The notes under the pieces are model-generated. The model did no database searches, had not been told where the DNA came from, and worked only from the letters and a program-made list of their open reading frames with translations. From assembly GCA_965116445.1 (NCBI GenBank), contig OZ220688.1, positions 2,914,001 through 2,978,000 on the forward strand: a stretch of DNA of 64,000 bases. Direction: 5' to 3'. The position numbers were made by a program, and so were the translations under genes. Position 1 is the first letter of the stretch; each line of letters starts with the position of its first letter. Source of the stretch: Multivorans sp965116445. GTDB taxonomy: Bacteria > Acidobacteriota > Thermoanaerobaculia > Multivoradales > Multivoraceae. This document shows, piece after piece, positions 35,540 through 46,765 of this stretch.

Positions 35540-37207
35540 ATGAGACCCCTTCACGGCGACGTTCGCGGACTCAGGGCCGCGCAGCGAGGCGCTCTCGAGC
35601 GCACCTACCGGCGGAAGGTCCGCCCGGACCAGGTCGTGTCGACCGAGCTGGCCCGTCATCTGTGCTCGCTGTCCCGAGAGATCGGACGCCAGGTCGGCGT
35701 GCTGTTGACCCGCGACGGCGCGGTCAGCAAGGTGATCGTCGGCGATGCCAGGCAGCTCGAGATTCCGGACATCGGCCGCCTCAGGGGAGGTCCGGGACGC
35801 TTCCGGCGGCTGCGTCTCGTCCATACCCACCTGCGGGGCGAGAGTCTGACCGCCGACGACCTGAACGATCTGGCCCTGCTGCGACTGGACATGGTCGCGG
35901 TGGTCCAGGCCCTCGAGGACGGTTCCGCGGGCGGTATCGAAGTGGCTTACCTGGCGCCCGAACCCGCGGCGGACGTCACTGCCGGGTCGGCGCAGTTCCT
36001 TCGCGTCGACGCGCCGCAGGTCTACGAACTGGACCTCGACTTCGCGGCGACGATCCGGGCCGTCGAACGGGAAATGGGCCGGCGGCGCGGCGGCCGCGAA
36101 GCGCAGCGGGAGCGGGCCCTCGTGATCGGTGTCAGACCGGACGATGGCCACTTCAGGGAGACGGTCGAGCTCGTGCGCTCGGCCGGTGTCGAAGTCGCGG
36201 GCGTGATGCGTCAGCGCCGTTCGCGTATTCATCCGCGGACCGTCGTGGGGCGGGGCAAGCTGACGGAAATCGTGCTGCAGAGCATGCGCGCGGGCGCCGA
36301 GGTCGCGATCTTCGACATCGACCTGAAGCCCGCGCAGGCTCGGGCGTTCGAGGACGCGACCGGCCTGAAGGCGATCGACCGTACCCAGCTCATCCTCGAC
36401 GTGTTCGCGCAGCGCGCCCGCTCGCGCGACGGCAAGCTCCAGGTCGAACTGGCCCAGTTGCGGTACTCCCTGCCGCGGTTGACCGAGAAGGACAAGGGCC
36501 TCTCCCGGCTCGCGGGAGGCATCGGCGGCCGAGGACCGGGCGAGACGGTTCTCGAAGCGGGCCGACGTCGCATCCGGGACCGGATCCGCAAGCTGGAGAA
36601 GCAGGTCGAGGGTCTCTCGCGCCAGCGGGACGTGGCTCGCAGCCGGCGGCGTGACCGGCGCGTGCCGGTGCTGTCGCTGGTCGGCTACACGAACGCGGGC
36701 AAGAGCACCTTGCTGAACGCGCTGACCCGAAGCGAGGTCGAGACCGCGGGCAAGCTCTTCGTGACGCTCGACCCGACCAGCCGGCGGATCCGCTTTCCGC
36801 GTGAAGGCGAGGTCGTGATCACGGACACGGTCGGTTTCATCGCCGAACTGCCTGCCGACCTGGTCCGGGCGTTCCGGGCCACGCTCGAGGAACTCGGCGA
36901 CGCGGACCTGCTGCTTCACGTCGTTGATGGTTCCGATCCGGCGTGGCGGACCAAGGTGGACGCGGTGGACGGGCTGCTCGAGGAGTTGTCGCTTCGCTCG
37001 AAGCCGCTCCTCGTCGTTCTGAACAAGTGCGACCTGGTGACCGAGGAGCGCGCCGCGCTGGTCGCGGCACAACTCGACGCGGTGGCCGTCAGCGCCCGCA
37101 CGAGGGCCGGTTTCGGTCGGTTGATCGATCGTGCCGAAGAGGCGATGGGGCGGGCCGCGCCGCTCCTGCCCGGGGCGGCGGGCTCAGGAGCAACGGCCGC
37201 GCGCTGA
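35540..37207 (+). CDS. hflX: GTPase HflX
   Basis: The ATG at 35540 gives a 555-residue protein. A TTG at 35531 in the same frame is an alternative start. The HflX N-terminal domain has VVGRGKLTEI, the conserved linker GGIGGRGPGET and the GTPase core: G1 GYTNAGKST at 382-390, G3 DTVGF, and NKCD for guanine specificity. HflX splits stalled or heat-damaged ribosomes. The N-terminal extension of about 180 residues before the usual HflX domain (VIGVRPDDG) is longer than in E. coli but common in other phyla. A small thioredoxin-like gene follows after 16 bp. Confidence 0.93.
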   Translation: MRPLHGDVRGLRAAQRGALERTYRRKVRPDQVVSTELARHLCSLSREIGRQVGVLLTRDGAVSKVIVGDARQLEIPDIGRLRGGPGRFRRLRLVHTHLRGESLTADDLNDLALLRLDMVAVVQALEDGSAGGIEVAYLAPEPAADVTAGSAQFLRVDAPQVYELDLDFAATIRAVEREMGRRRGGREAQRERALVIGVRPDDGHFRETVELVRSAGVEVAGVMRQRRSRIHPRTVVGRGKLTEIVLQSMRAGAEVAIFDIDLKPAQARAFEDATGLKAIDRTQLILDVFAQRARSRDGKLQVELAQLRYSLPRLTEKDKGLSRLAGGIGGRGPGETVLEAGRRRIRDRIRKLEKQVEGLSRQRDVARSRRRDRRVPVLSLVGYTNAGKSTLLNALTRSEVETAGKLFVTLDPTSRRIRFPREGEVVITDTVGFIAELPADLVRAFRATLEELGDADLLLHVVDGSDPAWRTKVDAVDGLLEELSLRSKPLLVVLNKCDLVTEERAALVAAQLDAVAVSARTRAGFGRLIDRAEEAMGRAAPLLPGAAGSGATAAR

Positions 37208-37223
37208 TACGCTCCGACCCGCG

Positions 37224-37742
37224 ATGAAGTGCTGTCCGGGGGTCTTGAGGATCGGTTGGGGGGCGCTCGCGGTCCTTCTCGTTGTCGGCGTGGCGACGGT
37301 CGTGGCGCACTCGCTGGCGGCGCCGGTCGGCGCCTCGGACTCGCCGTCGGCGCTCCCGGACTTCGAGGGCTGGTACGAGGGGGCGGCGGGGCTGGCCGAA
37401 GCGCTCGACGTCCAGCGGCGTGATCGCCTGCCGTTGTTTCTCTACATCTACACGGACTGGTGCCCCTACTGCCGCCAGTTCGAGCGGGAGTTGCTGACGG
37501 ATGCGGAGGTCGACAGCTACCTCGATGCGGTCCTTGCCGTGCGGCTCAACCCCGAGTCGGGAGGTCAGGAGAGCCAGCTCGCCCGACGGTTCGGCGTGCG
37601 CGGTTATCCGACCCTTGTTGTGTACAGCGCGGATGGCCGGACCGCGTCCTATGTCGAGCGCATGGAAATGGTCGACGGTTCCCCGCAACTGATGAGCGGC
37701 AGGACGTTTCTGCGGGTCCTCGACGAGGCGGCCAACCGGTAG
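37224..37742 (+). CDS. Thioredoxin-fold protein with CPYC motif, exported
   Basis: The 172-residue protein has an N-terminal membrane/signal segment (LAVLLVVGVATVVAHSLA) and a thioredoxin-like domain with TDWCPYCRQFE and GVRGYPTLVVYSADGR (cis-Pro). It is likely a periplasmic thiol-disulfide protein. The following DCC gene is separated by 113 bp containing a large inverted repeat. An earlier ATG in the same frame overlaps hflX, and the ATG at 37224 is preferred because the signal segment follows it directly. Confidence 0.8.
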   Translation: MKCCPGVLRIGWGALAVLLVVGVATVVAHSLAAPVGASDSPSALPDFEGWYEGAAGLAEALDVQRRDRLPLFLYIYTDWCPYCRQFERELLTDAEVDSYLDAVLAVRLNPESGGQESQLARRFGVRGYPTLVVYSADGRTASYVERMEMVDGSPQLMSGRTFLRVLDEAANR

Positions 37743-37794
37743 CGCCGCCAAACCGGTCGCAGACTCCATGTTTGGCCCCAGCCCCCACCTGACC

Positions 37795-37846
37795 AGGAGC
37801 TTGCCCCGCGGAACTCGCTCCGCAGCGTTCTGCGGCGCAAGCTCCT
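37795..37846. repeat. 52-nt intergenic inverted repeat (large imperfect hairpin)
   Basis: AGGAGCTTGC at 37795-37804 pairs perfectly with GCAAGCTCCT at 37837-37846. An inner arm CGCGGAAC pairs with GTTCTGCG (one G-T), giving about 18 pairs with a 12-nt loop. No T-run follows, so it is not an ordinary terminator. It sits 9 bp ahead of the DCC gene start. Confidence 0.6.
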
Positions 37847-37855
37847 AGCCTCACC

Positions 37856-38350
37856 ATGGGCAAGCGGCTTGAGCCCTGGCCGGCGAGCGTCATCGTCTAC
37901 TACGATGGCGACTGCGCGCTCTGCAACTGGTCGGTGGCGCGATGCCTGGCCCGGGGCGTGCCGCCGGGGGTTCGCTTCGCGCCCCAGGACGGCGAACTCT
38001 TCGAACGCCTCCTCGGTCTTCGGCCCGATCTTGCCGGGGTCGACAGCCTGGTGATCCAGCGGCCTCCCGCTCTCGACCCGACCGGCCCGGACGGTGTGTC
38101 GGCCGGCCTGGACGATTCGGCGGATTCCGCGGAGGAAGGCGAAATCCGGTTGCGCAGCGAGGCCGTCGTCTGGCTCGCGTCCCGGTCGCGCGGCCCGGAA
38201 CGCTGGTTGGCGTTGCTGCCCCGGGTGGCGCCGCGACGGGTCCTCGACTGGGGTTACCGGCTCGTGGCGAGGAACCGCCAGCGCGTCGGTCGGCGGTTGG
38301 CCGAGTGCCCTGTCCCGACGCCGGAGCAGCGGCGCTATTTTCTGGCGTGA
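37856..38350 (+). CDS. DCC-family (DUF393) thiol-disulfide oxidoreductase-like protein
   Basis: The 164-residue protein starts MGKRLEPWPASVIVYY and has the family motif YDGDCALCN (DxDCxxC), followed by FAPQDGE and C-terminal LDWGYRLVARNR. DUF393 proteins are thioredoxin-like, with poorly known roles. Its stop overlaps the GTG of the next gene (GTGA), so the two are probably translated together. Confidence 0.85.
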   Translation: MGKRLEPWPASVIVYYDGDCALCNWSVARCLARGVPPGVRFAPQDGELFERLLGLRPDLAGVDSLVIQRPPALDPTGPDGVSAGLDDSADSAEEGEIRLRSEAVVWLASRSRGPERWLALLPRVAPRRVLDWGYRLVARNRQRVGRRLAECPVPTPEQRRYFLA

Positions 38351-39204
38351 GCCGGCCGACGGGGATTCCGCCGGGTCTGGTCAGAATGTTCCCGCGGGAC
38401 GTGGTCGCGGTCGCGAGGGAGATACGGGGCCTGGACGAGCTGTTCCGGGAGGCGCGTCGTCTGGGGATCGAGTTGCCGAACGCTCTGGAAGCCGCGATCT
38501 GTAAGCGCCGCCGGGAGTACCTGGCCGGCCGGATTGCCGCCCGGCTTGCCCTCGGCGAGATGCTGGGAGGGCGTGCGTCGCGGGGCGGGCTCGACGCCGA
38601 CGGGGACGACGTACCGCTGTGGCCCGAGGGCGTGGTCGGTTCGATCTCCCATGGCGCCGGCACGGGCTTTGCCGCGGTCGCGCCGGCGAACCGCTATGCG
38701 GGGCTCGGCGTCGATGTGGAGCGGGTCGTGTCGGCCCGACAGGCCGCGCGTCTCGGGCCGAGGGTCTTGACCGAGCGGGAGCTTGAGCTTCGTCGTGGCG
38801 GGAACGACGGCCTGACCGAGGAGGAGATGTTCACGCTCGCGTTCTCGGCCAAGGAGAGCGCGTACAAGGCCCTGTTTCCGGTCCATCGCCGCGTGCTCGG
38901 GTTCCCGGATGTCGAACTCGAACGCCGGGAAGGTCTGCAGGGAACGGAGCGCGTCGGCAACCTGCGGCTCCGCGCGACGATCGACCGCGATGCGGGCGCA
39001 GTAGCGACCCTCGCTGGCTGGTACGCAGTCACCTGCGACTCCGACGGTCCGAACGGCGCAGCGACCCGTCGCATGTGGACCGTCGTCCTGTCAGATCCGA
39101 CCGCGGGCGGCAAGCTCCGCCCGGGGGAGACTGCCGGAGCGTACCCCTCCGGGGCGTACGGGACAGGACCGGGGAAGGGATCGGCCCTTGCTCGCGTCAA
39201 CTGA
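38347..39204 (+). CDS. 4'-phosphopantetheinyl transferase (EntD/Sfp-like)
   Basis: A GTG at 38347 overlaps the stop of the DCC gene (GTGA) and gives 285 residues. Diagnostic motifs are CKRRREYLAGR, VGSISHGAG, YAGLGVDVERV and FSAKESAYKALFP. The enzyme moves the phosphopantetheine arm from CoA to carrier-protein serines. The last 40 residues are Gly/Pro-rich and weakly conserved. An ATG at 38386 (MFPRDV) is an alternative start, but the four-base overlap favours 38347. No polyketide or peptide synthase is nearby. Confidence 0.88.
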   Translation: MSRPTGIPPGLVRMFPRDVVAVAREIRGLDELFREARRLGIELPNALEAAICKRRREYLAGRIAARLALGEMLGGRASRGGLDADGDDVPLWPEGVVGSISHGAGTGFAAVAPANRYAGLGVDVERVVSARQAARLGPRVLTERELELRRGGNDGLTEEEMFTLAFSAKESAYKALFPVHRRVLGFPDVELERREGLQGTERVGNLRLRATIDRDAGAVATLAGWYAVTCDSDGPNGAATRRMWTVVLSDPTAGGKLRPGETAGAYPSGAYGTGPGKGSALARVN

Positions 39205-39222
39205 CCGGGGTATCGTCGTCAA

Positions 39223-39708
39223 ATGACGAATACCGCTGCTGCCGCCGTACTGAAGACCTATGCGAACCCGGCCGACCTGCCGGTAACCGAGGCCGCCTGT
39301 CTGGGAACGCTCCTCGGGCTCGAAGACACCGAAGTTCTCAGCGATGTGCAACTCGCGCTCCGGGTGGGGCGAGGCCTTCCGACGGACGCGGTGTCTGTGC
39401 TGATGGAGATCGTCGGGGCCCGTAACATCGTCGGGCCGCTGATCCCCGAGGCTACCCTCCGTCGGGCGCGAAAGGCGGGCAAGCCGCTGTCGAGGGAGAT
39501 GAGCGAGAGGCTCTACGAGCTCAGCCGCATCGTTAATGCGTTGTGCCGCGTCTACCACGGAGACCGGGATGGAATCGAGGCCTATTTGACGGCCCGCAAT
39601 CCCCTGTTGGAGGGCGAGAGGCCGCTCGATCTCGCGTGCTCCAGCTCGGCGGGCGCTCGGGCGGTGCTGGATGAGATTCGCCGGGCCGAGGCGGGACTCC
39701 CCGTCTGA
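39223..39708 (+). CDS. Xre/MbcA/ParS-type antitoxin (DUF2384)
   Basis: The 161-residue protein has an N-terminal Xre-like helical domain (PEATLRRARKAGKPLSREM) and the DUF2384 toxin-binding end (LYELSRIVNAL, ARNPLLEGERPLDLACSSSAG, VLDEIRRAEAG). It is 22 bp upstream of a RES-domain toxin, which is the known partner of this antitoxin family. In this family the antitoxin also represses its operon. The gene looks intact. Confidence 0.9.
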   Translation: MTNTAAAAVLKTYANPADLPVTEAACLGTLLGLEDTEVLSDVQLALRVGRGLPTDAVSVLMEIVGARNIVGPLIPEATLRRARKAGKPLSREMSERLYELSRIVNALCRVYHGDRDGIEAYLTARNPLLEGERPLDLACSSSAGARAVLDEIRRAEAGLPV

Positions 39709-39730
39709 TGTGCGGACGCTGAGTACGCCG

Positions 39731-40189
39731 ATGCGCGTGTACCGCATCGGCGACGCTGACGGCAGGTTCCCGGTGTGGAGCGCGAAAGGCGCCAAGCGCG
39801 TTGCCGGCAGGTGGCACGACGCCGGTGCCGAAGTCATCTACGCCTCGCGAAACTACTCGACGGCGATGTTGGAGAGGATGGCTCGCTGGCCCGGGCGCGT
39901 TCCCCCGAACCAGCACTACGTGGAGACCGTACTGCCCTGGGGAACGAGCTACGAGGTCGTCACGGCCGACGTTCTGCCGGACTGGCACCGGCTCGACTGC
40001 AAGTCGGCGCGAGGCTTCGGCCGTGACTGGTACCGGGAACGCCGAAGCGTGATCCTCCTCGTTCCCTCCGTCGTGGCCCGCACGGACAGCAACGTCGTCA
40101 TCAACACGCTTCACCCCGACTACGAAGGTCTGGCGATCGAGGTCGGACTCGAGACCCCCGTCTGGTGGGACCGGCGTCTCTTTCCGTGA
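39731..40189 (+). CDS. RES-domain toxin
   Basis: The 152-residue protein starts MRVYRIGDADGRFPVW and continues with AGRWHDAGAEVIYASRNYSTAMLERM, which holds the conserved Arg, Tyr and Glu of the RES fold, and ends VVINTLHPDY. RES toxins degrade NAD+ and are neutralised by the Xre partner directly upstream. The ATG at 39731 is chosen because the frame extends upstream through low-quality coding. Its last 70 bases are overlapped in antisense by the run-on tail of the S15 hydrolase gene. Confidence 0.9.
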   Translation: MRVYRIGDADGRFPVWSAKGAKRVAGRWHDAGAEVIYASRNYSTAMLERMARWPGRVPPNQHYVETVLPWGTSYEVVTADVLPDWHRLDCKSARGFGRDWYRERRSVILLVPSVVARTDSNVVINTLHPDYEGLAIEVGLETPVWWDRRLFP

Positions 40190-42435
40190 CCCGATGCGCC
40201 GCCAGGCGGATGTCCCGTTGGGGTCAGGCAGCCGCGCCACTCTGGTCGCGGCGTCGGCGGGGCGACTTCCCGTTCCTGATCCGGAGCGCCGATTCGTCCG
40301 GACGATGGACGACGTGCGGTTGGATTCGGCGACCTGGGGGGAGGCTGGTCGAGTCCGCAGTCGGCGCACATCCCGCCAACGAGGTGGCGACGGACGGGAT
40401 CCGCCTGAGCTACTGGCGCGACCGAAAGCGCGAGGTCGATTTCCTTCTTCGGCGCGACCGCAGGTTGGCCACCGTGGAGGTAAGGAATCCGCGCGGTCCG
40501 GAGGCCGGGTACGGACGCCACCGGCACGTCCAGCCAGGAGCCTTCGTCGCCGCCGCGATGGATCGTCACGGTCGGTGCGTCGACGCCCTCCGGGTCGGGA
40601 TAGAGCGCGTGGTTCGCGGCGTCGGCGCCGGCGATCGTCAGGCGCAGGCGATGGCCCTCGTCGATCGTGATCGCGGTCCCCATCAGGTCGATCAGGAGTT
40701 CGGCGGGCTCGTTCGGGAGGGGTTTGAGGTCCTCCCGGTTGCCGCGGTGAAAGGGGAGACCGAAGTCGTCCCAGGGTGCTTCGCCGACCGCCCGGTAGGA
40801 GGCGCGAAGCGCCCCTTCCGTGACGTAGTGCGAGCGGCCGTCGGCGTCGATCTCCTCGAGGTACACGAAGAAGTCGCCGTCGTCGTGAGTCGAGGTGACG
40901 GCAAGGCGGAGCACCGGGTAGCCCGTGATCGTCATCGCTTCGACCATCGGCTCCGTCGTGTAGGTCAGGGCCTTCCCGTTCTCGGCCGAGCGTTCGTCGA
41001 AGAAGGTGGCGCCCGGGCGGTCCTGGCGCCTCGAACCGTGGCCGTTCATCCACCGCGAGAAGGCGCCCATGGCCGAGGTGTAGTCGACCGTGTAGTCGTC
41101 CTGGCCGGGATCGCCTGTGCTGTCGCTCAGAGCGCCGCCGCCGGCGAGCTCGAAGCGCCGCGTGACCAGCCCCTCGGGCGGCCAGACGTCCGTGCCGACC
41201 CACGTCGAGCCGTCCTCGGAGCGCTCTTCGTCCAGACTGGCTTCGATCGTCGGGTCGTCGGGGAGGGTGTGGTTGCCTTCCATCACGTAGTAGTGAACGG
41301 CCGGTTCGTCGTTCACGCCGTTCTCGATCCCCTTGAGCCAGTGGTCGTACCAGCGCAGGAACTCGGCCTTGTGGACGTCACCGCCGTAGCCGCCGCTGTG
41401 GACCCAGGGGCCGATCATCATCTTCTGCGGCGCGGCCTCCAGGCTGGCGTAGAGCATCGGTTGCTGCGACGTGTAGATGTCGTACCAGCCGACGAGGTGG
41501 TAGATCGCGATCCCCGACGCGTCGATCGCTTCCAGGTCGTCGATCGTGCCGGTCGTGTCCCAGTCCGCGCGGGCGTTCTCCGTCTCGTACGACCAGTCGC
41601 GGACGGCCGCTGCGTCCGTGCCGACGAGGTCCTGAGCCCACACGTTGGCCGCGTGTTCGGCGACCGCCGCGTCGCGCAGCGCGCCGTCCGGATCGTCGTC
41701 GACCGGGGCGGGCGCGGTCGACAGGTCCGCCTCCTTCGTGCCCGACCCCCAGGTGTCGATGAACTCGTTCTTGTAGGTGCCGCCCCGGAACACGAAGTCG
41801 TAGGGCGTCGGGCCGGCCATCTCCGCGAAGATCGCCTTGAGCGCCGGCGGCGCCTGGGTCGCGGCCTGGTACTGGGTCATGCCGGGGTAGGAACGACCGT
41901 GCATGCCGACGTTGCCGTCCGACCAGGGCTGGGCCGCGATCCACTCGATGATGTGGAACGAGTCCGCGGTCTCCTCGATCGAGAAGGCGCCGTTGTGGAC
42001 GCCGAAGGAAGCGCCGGTGCCGCGGGCGTCGGCGACGACGACGGTGTAGCCGCGGTGCAGCATGTGCTGGAGGACCGGGTCCCGTTCGCCCGTCGCGATG
42101 AGCCGGGGTGAGCCGTCCTCGTCCTCGATCAGGAAGGCGCGGGTGTAGCGCGTGTAGTGGAGGATCGTCGGCAGCGGTTCCGACGCTTCCGTGCCGCCGG
42201 CGGTCGGGATGAAGTAGTCGACCGAAATGCGGACGCCGTCCGGCATCGGCACGTAGACGGAGTAGCGGTTGGCGCCGTCGTAGGTCGCGTCCCGCGTGTA
42301 GGCACCGAAACTGCTTGACGTTTCCTCGGTGGTCGATGTCGGGTCGCCGCCGGGGGCGCATGCGGCAAGGGAGACGAGGGTTGCGGTTGTGACCAGGCCC
42401 GGAGCCTGGCGGTGAAGGTGCTTCGTGGTTCTCAT
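40120..42435 (-). CDS. S15/CocE-family hydrolase lipoprotein with run-on C-terminus
   Basis: The 771-residue frame has a lipobox (TLVSLAACAPGG) and an alpha/beta-hydrolase domain with nucleophile GMHGRSYPGM, early TILHYTRYTRAF, VVADARGTGASFG and PWVHSGGYGG (catalytic His). A jelly-roll C-terminal domain ends near GGDEGSWLDVPV at about residue 640. Relatives cleave X-Pro dipeptides or acyl esters. The last 130 residues do not match this family: they read in antisense through the DUF4143 fragment and the end of the RES gene. The natural stop has probably been lost by rearrangement, so the last third of the C-terminal side should be treated as spurious. Confidence 0.82.
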   Translation of the reverse strand: MRTTKHLHRQAPGLVTTATLVSLAACAPGGDPTSTTEETSSSFGAYTRDATYDGANRYSVYVPMPDGVRISVDYFIPTAGGTEASEPLPTILHYTRYTRAFLIEDEDGSPRLIATGERDPVLQHMLHRGYTVVVADARGTGASFGVHNGAFSIEETADSFHIIEWIAAQPWSDGNVGMHGRSYPGMTQYQAATQAPPALKAIFAEMAGPTPYDFVFRGGTYKNEFIDTWGSGTKEADLSTAPAPVDDDPDGALRDAAVAEHAANVWAQDLVGTDAAAVRDWSYETENARADWDTTGTIDDLEAIDASGIAIYHLVGWYDIYTSQQPMLYASLEAAPQKMMIGPWVHSGGYGGDVHKAEFLRWYDHWLKGIENGVNDEPAVHYYVMEGNHTLPDDPTIEASLDEERSEDGSTWVGTDVWPPEGLVTRRFELAGGGALSDSTGDPGQDDYTVDYTSAMGAFSRWMNGHGSRRQDRPGATFFDERSAENGKALTYTTEPMVEAMTITGYPVLRLAVTSTHDDGDFFVYLEEIDADGRSHYVTEGALRASYRAVGEAPWDDFGLPFHRGNREDLKPLPNEPAELLIDLMGTAITIDEGHRLRLTIAGADAANHALYPDPEGVDAPTVTIHRGGDEGSWLDVPVASVPGLRTARIPYLHGGQPAVAPKKEIDLALSVAPVAQADPVRRHLVGGMCADCGLDQPPPRSPNPTARRPSSGRIGAPDQEREVAPPTPRPEWRGCLTPTGHPPGGASGHGKRRRSHQTGVSSPTSIARPS
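40300..40487 (+). pseudogene. Fragment of a DUF4143-domain ATP-binding protein
   Basis: In one plus-strand frame the sequence reads MDDVRLDSATWG, and after a one-base shift in the G6 run at 40336-40341 it continues GRLVESAVGAHPANEV, LSYWRDRKREVDFLL and LATVEV. This is the C-terminal restriction-like part of DUF4143 (AAA ATPase) proteins. The ATPase domain that should precede it is absent. The fragment stops abruptly where the S15 hydrolase coding sequence begins on the other strand, suggesting a recombination junction near 40490-40515. Confidence 0.75.
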
Positions 42436-42516
42436 CCTGTTCCTCCTCGTGCTTTTCTTCGATCCTGCCGGTGCGATGCGGTTGAGCCGGAGCGATCGCC
42501 AGGGCGCCCGAACGGG

Positions 42517-44523
42517 TCAGGCCGGAAGCCGGTAGGCGATCAGCTCGAACGGCGCGCCACGCCCGCCGAGCGCGAACACGAGGTACTGCCGGCCGCGATG
42601 CAGGAAGGTGATCGGACTGCCGTCCGTGTGGGCGGGCAGCTCGATCTCGCCGACAAGCTCGCCGGTCGCCTTGTCGAACGCCCGCAGCGCCGGGGTTTCG
42701 ATGCGCCAGTCGTCGCGGCCGGCGCCCTCGGCGAGCGCCTCGCGGTCGATCCCGCGGAAGGCGAGCGACTGGCCGGCGGTCACGAACAGCAGCGTCTTCG
42801 TCGCCACGACGTGGCCGCGGGCGCCGGAACCGAGCGGCGGCAGGTCGAGCGCGGCAAGGTCCGGATGGCGGCGCGGGCCGTAGCCCAGGGGCGCCGTCCA
42901 GGCGATCTCGCCGCGGTTCAACTCGTAGGCGGTGATCCGGGAGTAGGGCGGCTTGACCAGGGGCAGGTCGCGCGGTCCGCGGATATCGCTCGTGATCCGA
43001 CCGACGTAGTCGAAGGACGAGCGGCTCGGATCCGGCTTGCGAAGCGTGTTCACGACGGGCCAGGTGAAGGAGGGCACGTAGAGCATGCCCGTCTCCGGGT
43101 CGAAGGCGCCACCGGGCCAGCTTGCTCCGCCGCCGAAACCGGGCATCAGAAACGTGCCGCGTTCCGAGGGCGGCGTGAAGATCGGTCCGTACTGGTAGCG
43201 GGAGAGAATCGCCATCGCCTCGGCGCGAAGTTCCGGCAGAAAGTCGATCAGGTCGTCCGGTCCGATGCCCTGGCGTTCGAAGGCCGGCGGCCTGGTGGGG
43301 AAGGGCTGGGTCGGCGACGTCCGCTCGCCGAGGATGCCGGTCTGCGGCACTTCCCGCTCCAGGATCGGCCAGACGGGCTCACCGGTTTCGGCATCGAAGA
43401 CGTAGAGGAAACCCTGCTTGGAGAGCTGCATCGCCGCGCGGACCATCCGGCCCTCGACCTCGATGTCGCCGATGATCGCCGGCGTCGGCAGGTCGTAGTC
43501 CCACAGGCCGTGGTGGACCGTCTGGAAGTGCCAGCGCCGCTCACCGGTCTCGCAGTCGACCGCGACGAGCGACTCGGCGTAGAGGTTGTCGCCGAGGCGG
43601 TGTCCGCCGTACCAGTCGTTCGTCGGCGTGCCGAACGGCAAGTAGGCGAGGCCGAGTTCCGGGTCCGCGCTCATCAGGGTCCATACGTTCGTGTTGCCGC
43701 TGACCTTCCACGAACCGTTCTCCCACGTATCGCGCCCGGGTTCCCCCTCCTGCGGGACGGAGTGGAAGGTCCAGAGCTGCTCCCCGGTGCGGACGTCGAA
43801 TCCACGCACGTCCCCCGGCGGCGCCTCCGGCGCGCGCGGACCGTCCGAGATCGAAGAACCGACGATCACCACGTCCCGGCACAGCGTGACCGGCGAACTC
43901 ACGCTGTAGACACGGCGCGACACCTCCCGGTGCAGACCGAGGGTGAGGTCCACACCGCCGCCGTCTCCGAACGACGCGATCGGTTCGCCGCTCAGCGTGT
44001 CGACCGCGCGCAGGAAGGAGTCGCCTCCAGCCCATACCAGCCGGCCGCCCTCGCCGGGCAGGTCCGGGTCCTTCCAGTACGTGGCGCCCCGGTGCGTGAA
44101 GCCGAGGTTCGTCGGCCGGCCGTGAACGTAGGCCTTTGGATCGAAGGTCCAGGAACTCTTCCCCTGCTCGATATCGATCGCCGCGATCTGCCCGTAGCCC
44201 GTCGTCACATAGAGCCGGTCACCCACCTTGATCGGAATCGCCTCATGGTTCCGCGGCACCATGCGCCGCCCGCCCGTTTCGCCATCCCCGGTCATCAACT
44301 CGTTGTCCGGCGACGACCAGCGCCAGGCGACTTCGAGTTCCCCGAAGTTGTCCCGATCGATCTGATCGAGCGGCGCGTACCGCTGACTCGCGTTGTTGCC
44401 CGTGGTGACCAGCCAGTCCGTGTCGGCGGGTCCCTGGGCCAACCCGGCCACCGTCGCCCCGATCGCCATCGGAAGCCCGACTGGCAGCCACCTCAGGCTT
44501 CGACAACACCCTTGTTCAAGCAT
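42517..44523 (-). CDS. PQQ-dependent quinoprotein dehydrogenase (glucose-dehydrogenase-like), exported
   Basis: The 668-residue protein has a signal-like N-terminus (LPVGLPMAIGATVAGLAQG). A quinoprotein propeller follows, with ASQRYAPLDQIDRDN, RRMVPRNHEAIP, YVTTGYGQIAAID, LGDNLYAESLVAVD and ALGGRGAPFEL. It lacks the vicinal Cys pair of the alcohol dehydrogenase at 25-27 kb and any heme motif, placing it nearer to membrane-type sugar quinoproteins without the membrane domain. Substrate unknown. It stands alone between the S15 hydrolase and the beta-oxidation gene, all on minus. Confidence 0.82.
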   Translation of the reverse strand: MLEQGCCRSLRWLPVGLPMAIGATVAGLAQGPADTDWLVTTGNNASQRYAPLDQIDRDNFGELEVAWRWSSPDNELMTGDGETGGRRMVPRNHEAIPIKVGDRLYVTTGYGQIAAIDIEQGKSSWTFDPKAYVHGRPTNLGFTHRGATYWKDPDLPGEGGRLVWAGGDSFLRAVDTLSGEPIASFGDGGGVDLTLGLHREVSRRVYSVSSPVTLCRDVVIVGSSISDGPRAPEAPPGDVRGFDVRTGEQLWTFHSVPQEGEPGRDTWENGSWKVSGNTNVWTLMSADPELGLAYLPFGTPTNDWYGGHRLGDNLYAESLVAVDCETGERRWHFQTVHHGLWDYDLPTPAIIGDIEVEGRMVRAAMQLSKQGFLYVFDAETGEPVWPILEREVPQTGILGERTSPTQPFPTRPPAFERQGIGPDDLIDFLPELRAEAMAILSRYQYGPIFTPPSERGTFLMPGFGGGASWPGGAFDPETGMLYVPSFTWPVVNTLRKPDPSRSSFDYVGRITSDIRGPRDLPLVKPPYSRITAYELNRGEIAWTAPLGYGPRRHPDLAALDLPPLGSGARGHVVATKTLLFVTAGQSLAFRGIDREALAEGAGRDDWRIETPALRAFDKATGELVGEIELPAHTDGSPITFLHRGRQYLVFALGGRGAPFELIAYRLPA

Positions 44524-44609
44524 CGACGAACAGTAGCAGCGGCGCGAACGTCACCTGGGAGCCGACCCCTCCTGAGCCAAGACGGGCGGGTGAGCCCGCC
44601 GCCGCTGGG

Positions 44610-46712
<2,103 letters not shown>

Positions 46713-46765
46713 CGCGGTGTCCTCCCTGTAGGGAATGGCGCGGGGAGGATAACCGCACGTCGCTC

